Below the pieces are notes generated by a model. The model saw only the letters and a program-made list of their open reading frames with translations. It searched no databases and was not told the origin of the DNA. This document shows, in pieces, positions 1 through 5,189 of a stretch of 5,189 bases of DNA (position 1 is its first letter; every line of letters begins with the position of its first letter). Origin of the DNA: Candidatus Sulfopaludibacter sp. SbA3 (GTDB lineage Bacteria > Acidobacteriota > Vicinamibacteria > Vicinamibacterales > UBA2999); contig CAMBHC010000222.1 in NCBI GenBank assembly GCA_945866285.1, positions 1 to 5,189 on the forward strand. Direction: 5' to 3'. Both the position numbers and the translations under genes were made by a program.

Positions 1-665
1 TGCAGAACGCCGGCTATCAGGTGCTGGACGCGCGCGACGTCGCCTCGGCCCTCCACATCGCCCGTACGGTGCGGCCCGACATCATCACCGTTGACCTGCT
101 CATGCCAGGCCTTGACGGCTGGGAATTGATCGAGCGGCTGCGCAGCGAAGATTCGCTGGCGGGCATCCCTGTTGTGGTCGTCTCGGGCGGGCCCGATGCG
201 ACCGCATCGCCGCGTCGTCCGGAGGGCATCGCGATCGTCACGAAGGGCGAAGGCCTCGACCACTTGTTGCGCGAGATCAGCCGCTCGCTGGGCGATCGGC
301 GCGGTGCCACCGTGTTGGTGGCTGAAGACGATGGCGATTTGCGGGGCGTGTTGACGGCGTCGCTGACGCGACACGGCCATCGCGTGTTGCAGGCTCGCGA
401 CGGTGCCGAGGCCCTGGCGACAGTTGAGCGCGAGCACGTTGACCTGCTGGTGCTCGACCTCGTGATGCCGAATATCGACGGTTACGAAGTGCTGGCGCGG
501 CTCAAGTCGAACGAGAAGGACGCGCGCATTCCCGTGGTGGTGGTGTCGGGCGCCGACCGGTCGTCCAGCGAACTGCGGTCGCTGCGACTCGGGGCCAACG
601 TGTATCTCACCAAGCCCATCGAGGCCGCAGCTCTTACCGAAGAAGTGACGAGATTACTCAAATGA
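1..665 (+). CDS. Tandem receiver-domain response regulator or hybrid kinase C-terminus (5' end cut off)
   Basis: The reading frame is open from the window edge (codons in phase with base 3), so the gene begins upstream; the GTG at 21 lies inside a receiver fold and is not a credible start. Two CheY-like receivers are visible. The first lacks its N-terminal acidic pair (outside the window) but keeps the phospho-acceptor Asp at 93-95 in VDLLMPGLDG and a VVVVSGG strand. Its conserved Lys is followed by Gly rather than the usual Pro (VTKGEG). The second is complete: AEDDGD acidic pocket near 321-335, acceptor Asp at 456-458 in LVLDLVMPNIDG, VVVVSGAD, and Lys-Pro in YLTKPIE. The protein ends right after the second receiver, with no DNA-binding or enzymatic output domain. 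It could be the tail of a hybrid sensor kinase or a stand-alone multi-receiver phosphorelay protein; the visible part cannot decide. It overlaps glnA by 4 bp (ATGA), implying co-transcription and translational coupling. Confidence 0.93.
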   Translation, partial: QNAGYQVLDARDVASALHIARTVRPDIITVDLLMPGLDGWELIERLRSEDSLAGIPVVVVSGGPDATASPRRPEGIAIVTKGEGLDHLLREISRSLGDRRGATVLVAEDDGDLRGVLTASLTRHGHRVLQARDGAEALATVEREHVDLLVLDLVMPNIDGYEVLARLKSNEKDARIPVVVVSGADRSSSELRSLRLGANVYLTKPIEAAALTEEVTRLLK

Positions 666-1987
666 GTTTGAAGGTTACCATCCTTGAACGGGCCGAACAG
701 GAACGCGTCAAGTTCCTGCGCCTGCAGTTCACCGACATTCTCGGCGTCATCAAGAACGTCGAGGTCCCCGACCGCCAGTTTGCCGAAGCGCTCGACGGCA
801 AGATCATGTTTGACGGCTCTTCCATCGAGGGCTTCGTCCGCGTTGAAGAGTCGGACATGTACCTGCGGCCAGACCTGTCGACCTTCCAGGTGTTTCCGTG
901 GGCCGATGCCAACGGCGCGCGGGTCGGCCGGCTGATCTGCGACATTGCCAATCCCGACGGCAGCCCGTTCGCCGGCTGCCCGCGCACCACGCTCAAGAAC
1001 GTCATTGCCCAGGCTGCGGACCGCGGCTTCACGATGATGGCGGGACCCGAGATCGAGTTCTTCCTGTTCCTGCGCCGCGATGGCCGCGCCACCACCGAGA
1101 CCCACGATCGCGCCAGCTACTTCGACCTCGCGCCCATTGACCTGGGTGAAGACGTCCGCCGCGAGATCGTCGTTGCCCTCGAGCAGATGGGCATTGCCGT
1201 CGAGGCCGCACACCACGAAGTGGCCCCCGGCCAGCACGAGATCGACTTTCATTACGACGATGTGCTGGCGACGGCGGACAACGTCAGCACATGCCGGTTC
1301 ATCGTGAAGAACGTGGCGTTGAGGAACAACTTGCACGCCACTTTCATGCCCAAGCCGATCTTCGGCGTCAACGGTTCGGGCATGCACACGCACCAGTCGC
1401 TGTTCGCCGGCGGCAAGAACGCGTTCTTCGATCCCGACAACGAGATTCAGCTCAGCCAGACGTGCATGAACTACGTGGGCGGCGTGCTGCAGCACGCCAA
1501 GGGCTTCTGCGCCATCACCAACCCGCTGGTGAATTCATACAAGCGCCTGGTGCCCGGTTACGAAGCGCCTACGGCCATCGCGTGGTCCGAGAAGAACCGC
1601 AGCCCCCTGGTGCGCGTGCCGGCGTCGCGCGGTGATTCCACGCGCGTCGAGCTGCGCATGCCCGACCCGTCGTGCAATCCCTATCTCGCGCTCGCGGTGA
1701 TGCTGCGCGCGGGCCTCGATGGCATCGACAACAAGGTTGACCCGGGTCCGCCAGTGAACAAGAACATCTACAAGATGAGCCACCGTGAGCGGCGGCACCT
1801 GCGCATCGACGATCTGCCGGCCAACCTCAGCGAAGCCCTGGATGAGTTTGAGAAGGACACGCTGGTAAGGGATACGCTCGGCGAGCACATCTTCAATCAC
1901 TTCCTCGATGCCAAGCGCGAAGAGTGGGACGAATACATCCGGCACGTGTCCCCATGGGAGATGGACCGCTATCTCGGCGTCTACTGA
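662..1987 (+). CDS. glnA: Type I glutamine synthetase (GSI-alpha class)
   Basis: Cytoplasmic enzyme that makes glutamine from glutamate, ammonia and ATP, the main entry point for ammonia assimilation. The 441 residues cover a full-length GSI of the shorter alpha class. Visible motifs are FDGSSIEGF (50-58), the metal-site glutamates in GPEIEFF (Glu130, Glu132) and in HHEVAPGQHEID (Glu186, Glu193), and the ATP-binding signature KPIFGVNGSGMHTHQS (231-246, His242). The loop YKRLVPGYEAP carries the flap Glu301, and RVELRMPDP carries Glu330. Arg60 in EGFVRVEESD matches Arg62 of the Bacillus enzyme, which is tied to glutamine feedback inhibition. The NLYDLP adenylylation context of the beta class is absent (NIYKMS, Tyr370), so control by feedback or protein partners is more likely than by adenylylation. 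The ATG at 662 gives the normal family N-terminus and forms an ATGA overlap with the receiver gene. No strong Shine-Dalgarno sequence precedes it, which suits coupled translation. Confidence 0.98.
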   Translation: MSLKVTILERAEQERVKFLRLQFTDILGVIKNVEVPDRQFAEALDGKIMFDGSSIEGFVRVEESDMYLRPDLSTFQVFPWADANGARVGRLICDIANPDGSPFAGCPRTTLKNVIAQAADRGFTMMAGPEIEFFLFLRRDGRATTETHDRASYFDLAPIDLGEDVRREIVVALEQMGIAVEAAHHEVAPGQHEIDFHYDDVLATADNVSTCRFIVKNVALRNNLHATFMPKPIFGVNGSGMHTHQSLFAGGKNAFFDPDNEIQLSQTCMNYVGGVLQHAKGFCAITNPLVNSYKRLVPGYEAPTAIAWSEKNRSPLVRVPASRGDSTRVELRMPDPSCNPYLALAVMLRAGLDGIDNKVDPGPPVNKNIYKMSHRERRHLRIDDLPANLSEALDEFEKDTLVRDTLGEHIFNHFLDAKREEWDEYIRHVSPWEMDRYLGVY

Positions 1988-2011
1988 CCGCCTGATACGG
2001 CGGGCAGGTCT

Positions 2012-2047
2012 CGACTCCGGCTCACAGGAGTCGGTGTCCGGCACTTT
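2012..2047 (+). terminator. Probable terminator hairpin between convergent genes
   Basis: A perfect 7-bp inverted repeat (CGACTCC at 2012-2018, GGAGTCG at 2027-2033) encloses an 8-nt loop. A run of four T residues lies at 2044-2047. The T-run starts 10 nt after the stem, so this is not a textbook intrinsic terminator. A second, smaller hairpin (CCGCC 1988-1992 with GGCGG 1999-2003) begins directly after the glnA stop codon. Placement between two convergent genes supports a transcription-ending role for the plus strand; no T-run is seen on the minus-strand side. Confidence 0.4.
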
Positions 2048-2073
2048 TCTCCGTGGGTGACGAGCCGGCCGCG

Positions 2074-3438
2074 CTACCGTCGCACGCCTACGCCCTCGGG
2101 CTGCACCACCAGCGATGCGGCGAGGCCCATGCCCGCGCGACCAACATAGCGGACCAGCATCAGCACATCGTCGGGGCGGCCAGCGACGGCTCTGTGGATG
2201 GCATCGGCCGACCACCGGTCGTCGGTCGAGGCATCCACGGGGCAGACCACCTGGGAAGCGGCAATCAAGCCGCGCTCGGACAGCGTCGCGCTGGGCGCAG
2301 TATCGCCCACGAGGGCCAAGCGGCCCGCCGCAACCTCGAACAACCCCGGCACGACACGCAAGCACAGATCGGCCATCGTGGCCGTCGCCGCTGGTTCGTC
2401 CCGGCGTCCTCTGGCGAAGCTGCGAGCCAGCGCCGCGACGGGCAGGCCCAGCACCCACATCAGCAGCGCCGCGCCACGAATCGCGGCGTCGGCGATGTTG
2501 CCGCGTAGATCCCCGGTCTTCACGGCCCCCAGGAGCATTGCATCGGTCACCGTCGCCACGCTGGCGTACCTGGCACTAGCGACCGCCGAGGGCGACGCGA
2601 CCGCCTCGCGCAGTTCAAGGCCGGCACCAACGTAGGTCCGCGGCATGACCATGGCGTTGGCGACGCACGAATCGCGGTCGACAATGGCGCCGGCACCGAT
2701 GATGGCGTTGGGGCCGATCACCGCGCCGGCCTCGATTCGCGCGTCCGCGCCAATGAACACCGGTGCGGCGATGGTGACCGTGCGGTGAATGCGGGCCCCG
2801 CGGCCCACGCGCACACCGGCCGCCATCAGGCGGCCACTTATTCGCAGTGCCGGCATCTTGCCGGCCAGCGCCACCGCCTGGGCATCAATCCATTCGGGAA
2901 GGCTCGTCACGCGCAGCACACGCGGCACCGCGCGCAGCCGGACGTCGCGGTCCGCCAGCGCGAGCAAGTGCTCGCCCAGCGCGGGCAACGGTACGCCGCA
3001 GGGGAGACTGGCGACCTGTCGAGATGAGAGGATTGCCCAACCTGCCCATTGCAGGTCGCCGTCGGTCGCCGAGGCATATACCGTCGCGGCGCCTGTGGCC
3101 AGGTCGTGCGATTCAAGTTCGATGAAATGGTCGGCGCGCGCGAGGACCGCCAACGGGGCGTCGCCCATCGCCCGTTGAATCGCTTTGACAGGCTCGTCGT
3201 CGCATTGAGCCAGGTGGTAGCGAATGTCGCAGCCCCATCGGCGCCCGTCACCAAGCAGGGCTTGCACCGCTTCGGGAGCGAAGCCGATCACGACCTCAAT
3301 CTGCGAGATGCCCGCATGGCTGAGTTGCTCGACCGCGTGCTGGAGCAGCGGCCGATCGATCACCGGGCGGAGGGCCGCCGGCAGTGCCTGGACGCCCGCA
3401 GCGTCGGCGGCGTTGGTGGCGAGAAGGATAGCTCTCAT
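2074..3438 (-). CDS. Nucleotidyltransferase-like / left-handed beta-helix protein with a PGT-like C-terminal domain
   Basis: A 454-residue protein in three parts. Residues 1 to about 185 resemble the Rossmann-like fold of sugar-nucleotide pyrophosphorylases: MRAILLA, RPVIDRPLLQHAVEQL, ISQIEVVIGF, and an Asp at 103 where a metal ligand is expected. Residues about 209-276 hold roughly eleven hexapeptide repeats (for example IGADAR, IEAGAV, IGPNAI, IGAGAI), which form a left-handed beta-helix. After a linker ending in TDAMLLG, residues about 320-440 hold a hydrophobic segment with a central proline (323-338) and a stretch resembling bacterial sugar transferases. The GGxGTRL nucleotide-binding loop and PK motif of active pyrophosphorylases are not recognisable, so activity is doubtful. 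The start at 3438 has an AAGGA Shine-Dalgarno (3447-3451) with 8-nt spacing. As the last gene of the minus-strand operon, after a phosphoglycosyl transferase, it is probably a polysaccharide synthesis protein. Annotators may call it NDP-sugar synthase or GlmU-like; the substrate is unknown. Confidence 0.85.
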   Translation of the reverse strand: MRAILLATNAADAAGVQALPAALRPVIDRPLLQHAVEQLSHAGISQIEVVIGFAPEAVQALLGDGRRWGCDIRYHLAQCDDEPVKAIQRAMGDAPLAVLARADHFIELESHDLATGAATVYASATDGDLQWAGWAILSSRQVASLPCGVPLPALGEHLLALADRDVRLRAVPRVLRVTSLPEWIDAQAVALAGKMPALRISGRLMAAGVRVGRGARIHRTVTIAAPVFIGADARIEAGAVIGPNAIIGAGAIVDRDSCVANAMVMPRTYVGAGLELREAVASPSAVASARYASVATVTDAMLLGAVKTGDLRGNIADAAIRGAALLMWVLGLPVAALARSFARGRRDEPAATATMADLCLRVVPGLFEVAAGRLALVGDTAPSATLSERGLIAASQVVCPVDASTDDRWSADAIHRAVAGRPDDVLMLVRYVGRAGMGLAASLVVQPEGVGVRR

Positions 3439-3521
3439 GAGTAGAGTCCTTGGCGGGGTGAGGTGACCGCATCACGCCAGAAGTGACGGCCGTTCAAGCC
3501 GACCGACAGGGTTCGCGTCAT
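3435..3521 (-). CDS. Possible 28-residue small ORF
   Basis: A short reading frame fills the gap between the sugar transferase and the downstream beta-helix gene. Its ATG at 3521 lies 2 nt after the sugar transferase stop (TAATAATGA context). A GAGGAG Shine-Dalgarno (3532-3537), inside the end of the sugar transferase gene, precedes it by 10 nt. Its TGA overlaps the ATG of the next gene in an ATGA junction. The peptide starts MTRTLSVGL and ends QGLYS; it has no membrane segment or motif I recognise. It may be a coupling leader peptide or simply chance, since short open frames are common in GC-rich DNA. The only support is start, ribosome site and junction geometry. Confidence 0.25.
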   Translation of the reverse strand: MTRTLSVGLNGRHFWRDAVTSPRQGLYS

Positions 3522-3523
3522 TA

Positions 3524-4261
3524 TTAGAATGCTCCTCGTCCGGACAGGACAGCCGGGATGGTCCGTGCGAGCAGGACCAGGTCGAGCCACAGGCTTTGGC
3601 TTTCGATGTACGCCACGTCGAGCTGGACTTGTTGCTCGAAGGGAATCGTCGATCGTCCGCTGACCTGCCAGATGCACGTGAGGCCCGGTGTCACGTCCAG
3701 CCGGCGGCGATCGTCGATGCTGTAGCGATCCACTTCCGACGGGACCGGCGGGCGCGGGCCCACCAGTGACAGGTCGCCCGTGAACACCAGCCACAACTGC
3801 GGCATCTCGTCGATGCTCAGCCGGCGAATGAATCGCCCGATCGGCGTGATGCGCGGGTCGTGCTTCATCTTGAAGGTGAGGCTGTCGCCGTGATCGTTGG
3901 CGGCCAGCAACGTCGCCTTCTTCGCTTCGGCGTCAATCACCATCGAGCGAAACTTCGGAAAGCGCATGGTCCGGCCGTGGCGCCCGATGCGGGTCTGCCA
4001 GAAGAAGGCCGGGCCGCCGTCAGACTTGATGATGACGGCCAGCACGGCGAAGAGCGGCGCGATGGCGAGTAGCACCGCCGCCGAAATCACGACGTCGAGC
4101 CCGCGCTTGAGGCCAACGGCGGCGGTGATCGTGAAGTCCCACGCCGCGACTTTCAGGCGGGCGCGGAAGCGATGCCACGGCGCACGTTGTCCGAAGCGGC
4201 GCCAGGCGGCAGCCGTCAGGCGGGCGCGATCGCTGTGGTCTGAGAACGTGGGGTTCGACAT
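3524..4261 (-). CDS. Bacterial sugar transferase (polyprenyl-phosphate phosphoglycosyl transferase)
   Basis: Monotopic membrane enzyme of the PglC/WcaJ-C-terminal type, which moves a sugar-phosphate from a nucleotide sugar to a polyprenyl phosphate carrier and so starts assembly of exopolysaccharide or other lipid-linked glycans. It has 245 residues. After a basic, Trp/Arg-rich N-terminal stretch (1-50) comes KRGLDVVISAAVLL with a proline-broken re-entrant membrane helix (about 52-78, Pro69), then GGPAFFWQTRIG and the KFRSM motif. The catalytic pair is Asp151-Glu152 in RRLSIDEMPQL, followed by GDLSLVGPRP (162-171) and TPGLTCIWQVSGRS. This is the small catalytic-core form, without the large N-terminal membrane and CoA-binding-like region of full WcaJ/WbaP. 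I chose ATG 4261 because GGAGG lies 9 nt upstream; the in-frame ATG at 4267 (two residues longer) has only 3-nt spacing but forms an ATGA overlap with a small ORF. The sugar used cannot be predicted. Confidence 0.94.
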   Translation of the reverse strand: MSNPTFSDHSDRARLTAAAWRRFGQRAPWHRFRARLKVAAWDFTITAAVGLKRGLDVVISAAVLLAIAPLFAVLAVIIKSDGGPAFFWQTRIGRHGRTMRFPKFRSMVIDAEAKKATLLAANDHGDSLTFKMKHDPRITPIGRFIRRLSIDEMPQLWLVFTGDLSLVGPRPPVPSEVDRYSIDDRRRLDVTPGLTCIWQVSGRSTIPFEQQVQLDVAYIESQSLWLDLVLLARTIPAVLSGRGAF

Positions 4262-4263
4262 GC

Positions 4264-4347
4264 TCATGGGCCTCCGCGCGCGGCGATGCGCCAGCCCGGC
4301 GCGGCGATGAAGACGAACCGCGATAGCACGCGTAGTGAGGTCGCCAT
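4264..4347 (-). CDS. Possible 27-residue small ORF
   Basis: A short frame occupies the gap between the STAS gene and the sugar transferase. Its ATG at 4347 shares one base with the STAS stop codon (TGATG), the usual geometry for re-initiation. Its own TGA (4264-4266) overlaps the alternative sugar transferase ATG at 4267 as ATGA. The peptide begins MATSLRVL, has a hydrophobic patch (RFVFIAAPGW) and several Arg, and ends ARGGP, so it is basic and mildly amphipathic. An AGGAAG element sits 13 nt upstream, farther than is normal. No family is recognisable. It could be a real small peptide, a coupling leader, or chance. Confidence 0.25.
   Translation of the reverse strand: MATSLRVLSRFVFIAAPGWRIAARGGP
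4271..4275 (-). promoter_or_regulatory. Shine-Dalgarno GGAGG for the sugar transferase
   Basis: GGAGG on the minus strand lies 9 nt before the ATG at 4261 and 3 nt before the ATG at 4267. The usual spacing of about 5-9 nt favours 4261 as the main start, although both codons are in frame. Confidence 0.6.
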
Positions 4348-4691
4348 CAGCTTGGCGCTGCTTCCTGCAGCATCGCCTCGACGCGGGTGTTGGTAATGTC
4401 GAACACACGGTACAGGCGCACCAGCTCGAACAGGGTGCGCACCTGCGGCGTGAGCGTGCAGAGGCGCAGGTCGCCGCCGCGAGCAGCCAGCTGCCGCTGT
4501 GCGGACAACAGCGCGCCCAGGCCCGAGCTGTCGATGAAGCGGACATTCAGGAGGTCCACAACCAACAGCGGCTGGCCGGCGCGGCAATCGTCGAGGTCGC
4601 GGCGGAACTGGCCGATCGTAGTCGTGTCGATGGTTTCGTAGCCGATGGTGAGGACGGTGAAGGCACCGCTGTGTTCGATTGTTGAAATCAT
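4347..4691 (-). CDS. STAS-domain anti-sigma-factor antagonist (SpoIIAA/RsbV-like)
   Basis: A 114-residue single-domain protein, the normal length for this family. In known partner-switching systems such a protein, when unphosphorylated, binds the kinase/anti-sigma factor and frees its target; the kinase switches it off by phosphorylating a serine. The STAS fold is seen in LLVVDLLNVRFIDSSGLGALL (42-62), with the DSSGLG phosphorylation loop at 54-59 (Ser55/Ser56) intact, so phospho-control is possible. The ATG at 4691 overlaps the stop of the upstream RsbW-like gene (ATGA), with AAGG 7 nt upstream. It lies between its probable kinase and a sugar transferase gene. Its target may be a sigma-factor circuit elsewhere or the polysaccharide machinery itself; the window holds no sigma factor. 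Confidence 0.93.
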   Translation of the reverse strand: MISTIEHSGAFTVLTIGYETIDTTTIGQFRRDLDDCRAGQPLLVVDLLNVRFIDSSGLGALLSAQRQLAARGGDLRLCTLTPQVRTLFELVRLYRVFDITNTRVEAMLQEAAPS

Positions 4692-5104
4692 GATGCTGCC
4701 TTGTTGGTCAAGTGAATGGTCAGGTTGACGGAATGACGATTGGCGTCATCGCTGGCGAACGTGACGTCGCTGCAGGCGCGCGACGCCAGCCACAGGCCAA
4801 AGCCGCGGCTCCGGGTGCCATCGAACACCGGTGGCGTCAGGGTGGTCGGGTCGAGTGGCGTACCGGCGTGGTCGACGCGCGCCGTCACGCGCGCGGGCGT
4901 GATGTCGATGGTGACGGTCAAGTGCTGGCGGGCCGCGCCGGCATATGCGTGTTCGATGACGTTGGCGGCAACCTCATGGACCGCCAGTACCAGGCGCGCC
5001 TGGATACCGGTGTCGGCGACGCAGGCCCCAACCGTCTGATCGAGCCACGTCCGAATGCCCGCCAAGGAGGCTTCAGTGGCAGCCACCTTAAGGGCGCCGG
5101 TCAT
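4688..5104 (-). CDS. RsbW/SpoIIAB-like ATP-binding anti-sigma serine kinase
   Basis: A 138-residue GHKL-fold protein of the HATPase_c_2 type. The N box is EVAANVIEHAY (Glu44, Asn48), the G1 box is DHAGTPLDP (Asp78, Gly81), and the G2 box is RGFGLWLAS (100-108), so the ATP site looks complete. Proteins of this family phosphorylate a STAS antagonist on serine or threonine and bind a sigma factor or other partner. The putative substrate is encoded immediately downstream with a 4-bp overlap, and the probable opposing phosphatase lies immediately upstream, also with a 4-bp overlap. The ATG at 5104 is the natural start because it creates that ATGA junction and leaves a family-sized N-terminus. It may act as a pure kinase rather than a sigma-factor binder. 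Confidence 0.92.
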   Translation of the reverse strand: MTGALKVAATEASLAGIRTWLDQTVGACVADTGIQARLVLAVHEVAANVIEHAYAGAARQHLTVTIDITPARVTARVDHAGTPLDPTTLTPPVFDGTRSRGFGLWLASRACSDVTFASDDANRHSVNLTIHLTNKAAS

Positions 5105-5189
5105 GAGCGCACCTGCGCCAGTTCCACCAGCAGGATCGTCTGGTCGTCTTCGGGCACGGTCCGGCCCGTGAAGCCGTCGAGCGCAGCAC
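5101..5189 (-). CDS. C-terminal tip of a probable SpoIIE/RsbU-type PP2C phosphatase (partial)
   Basis: Only the last 28 codons and the stop lie in the window; the rest lies beyond 5189. The visible end reads LDGFTGRTVPEDDQTILLVEL. The DDQTILLVEL part matches the final metal-binding Asp and beta strand (DDxTxLLV) typical of SpoIIE-like PP2C phosphatases. Such enzymes remove phosphate from STAS antagonists and, in many cases, carry an N-terminal sensor domain that receives the signal. The stop overlaps the start of the RsbW-like kinase gene (ATGA). The identification rests on this short motif plus the context of kinase and antagonist genes, which strongly favours it. Confidence 0.75.
   Translation of the reverse strand, partial: AALDGFTGRTVPEDDQTILLVELAQVRS

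Noticed and set aside
482..1495. A 337-codon open frame on the minus strand
   Set aside because: It lies antisense to glnA and the receiver gene, both of which show clear family motifs; its translation is low-complexity and matches nothing recognisable. It is a GC-rich shadow.
1535..2458. A 307-codon open frame on the minus strand spanning the 3' ends of two genes
   Set aside because: It overlaps glnA antisense and the 454-residue gene in another frame, and its Arg/Gly-rich translation has no domain signal.
2053..2635. Overlapping plus-strand open frames within the beta-helix gene
   Set aside because: All are antisense to a gene with clear hexapeptide repeats and a ribosome binding site; their Arg/Pro/Ser-rich translations are typical shadows.
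2611..2808. Regular imperfect DNA repetition that might suggest a tandem repeat or CRISPR-like array
   Set aside because: The periodicity is 18 bp and follows the hexapeptide codons of the beta-helix; the units are degenerate and coding, with no spacers.
4268..4546. An N-terminal extension of the sugar transferase frame back to 4546
   Set aside because: The added residues are Cys/Arg/Ser-rich, overlap the well-supported STAS gene out of frame, and precede a good GGAGG site at 4271-4275.

Overview
The window is GC-rich throughout, densely coded, and uses 4-bp ATGA gene overlaps repeatedly. It has no RNA genes, CRISPR array, insertion sequence or tRNA that I could see. The Bacillus-type (GSI-alpha) glutamine synthetase, the high GC content and the mix of receiver, partner-switching and exopolysaccharide genes fit a free-living soil or sediment bacterium. 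Acidobacteriota is my best guess, from gene content and style only; no marker gene here settles it.

Layout: two convergent gene blocks meet at about 1988-2073. The left block, on the plus strand, holds the 3' end of a gene with two tandem response-regulator receiver domains. It overlaps by 4 bp a complete type I glutamine synthetase gene (glnA, 662-1987). The 86-bp gap between the blocks contains two small hairpins, one followed by a T-run, and is probably a terminator region.

The right block, on the minus strand and read from 5189 down to 2074, looks like one operon. It starts with the C-terminal tip of a probable SpoIIE/RsbU-type PP2C phosphatase. Next come an RsbW-like ATP-binding anti-sigma kinase and a STAS-domain anti-sigma-factor antagonist. 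These are followed by a small membrane phosphoglycosyl transferase (first step of lipid-linked glycan assembly) and a 454-residue nucleotidyltransferase-like protein with a left-handed beta-helix. The first three genes form a complete partner-switching cassette, and the last two belong to surface polysaccharide synthesis. The arrangement suggests that a phosphatase/kinase/antagonist switch is made together with, and may control, polysaccharide production.

The most notable points are these. The 454-residue protein appears to have lost the nucleotide-binding loop at its N-terminus. Its C-terminal domain aligns without gaps to the catalytic segment of the neighbouring phosphoglycosyl transferase but lacks the catalytic Asp-Glu pair. 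Two tiny reading frames (27 and 28 codons) exactly fill the only two gaps in the minus-strand operon.
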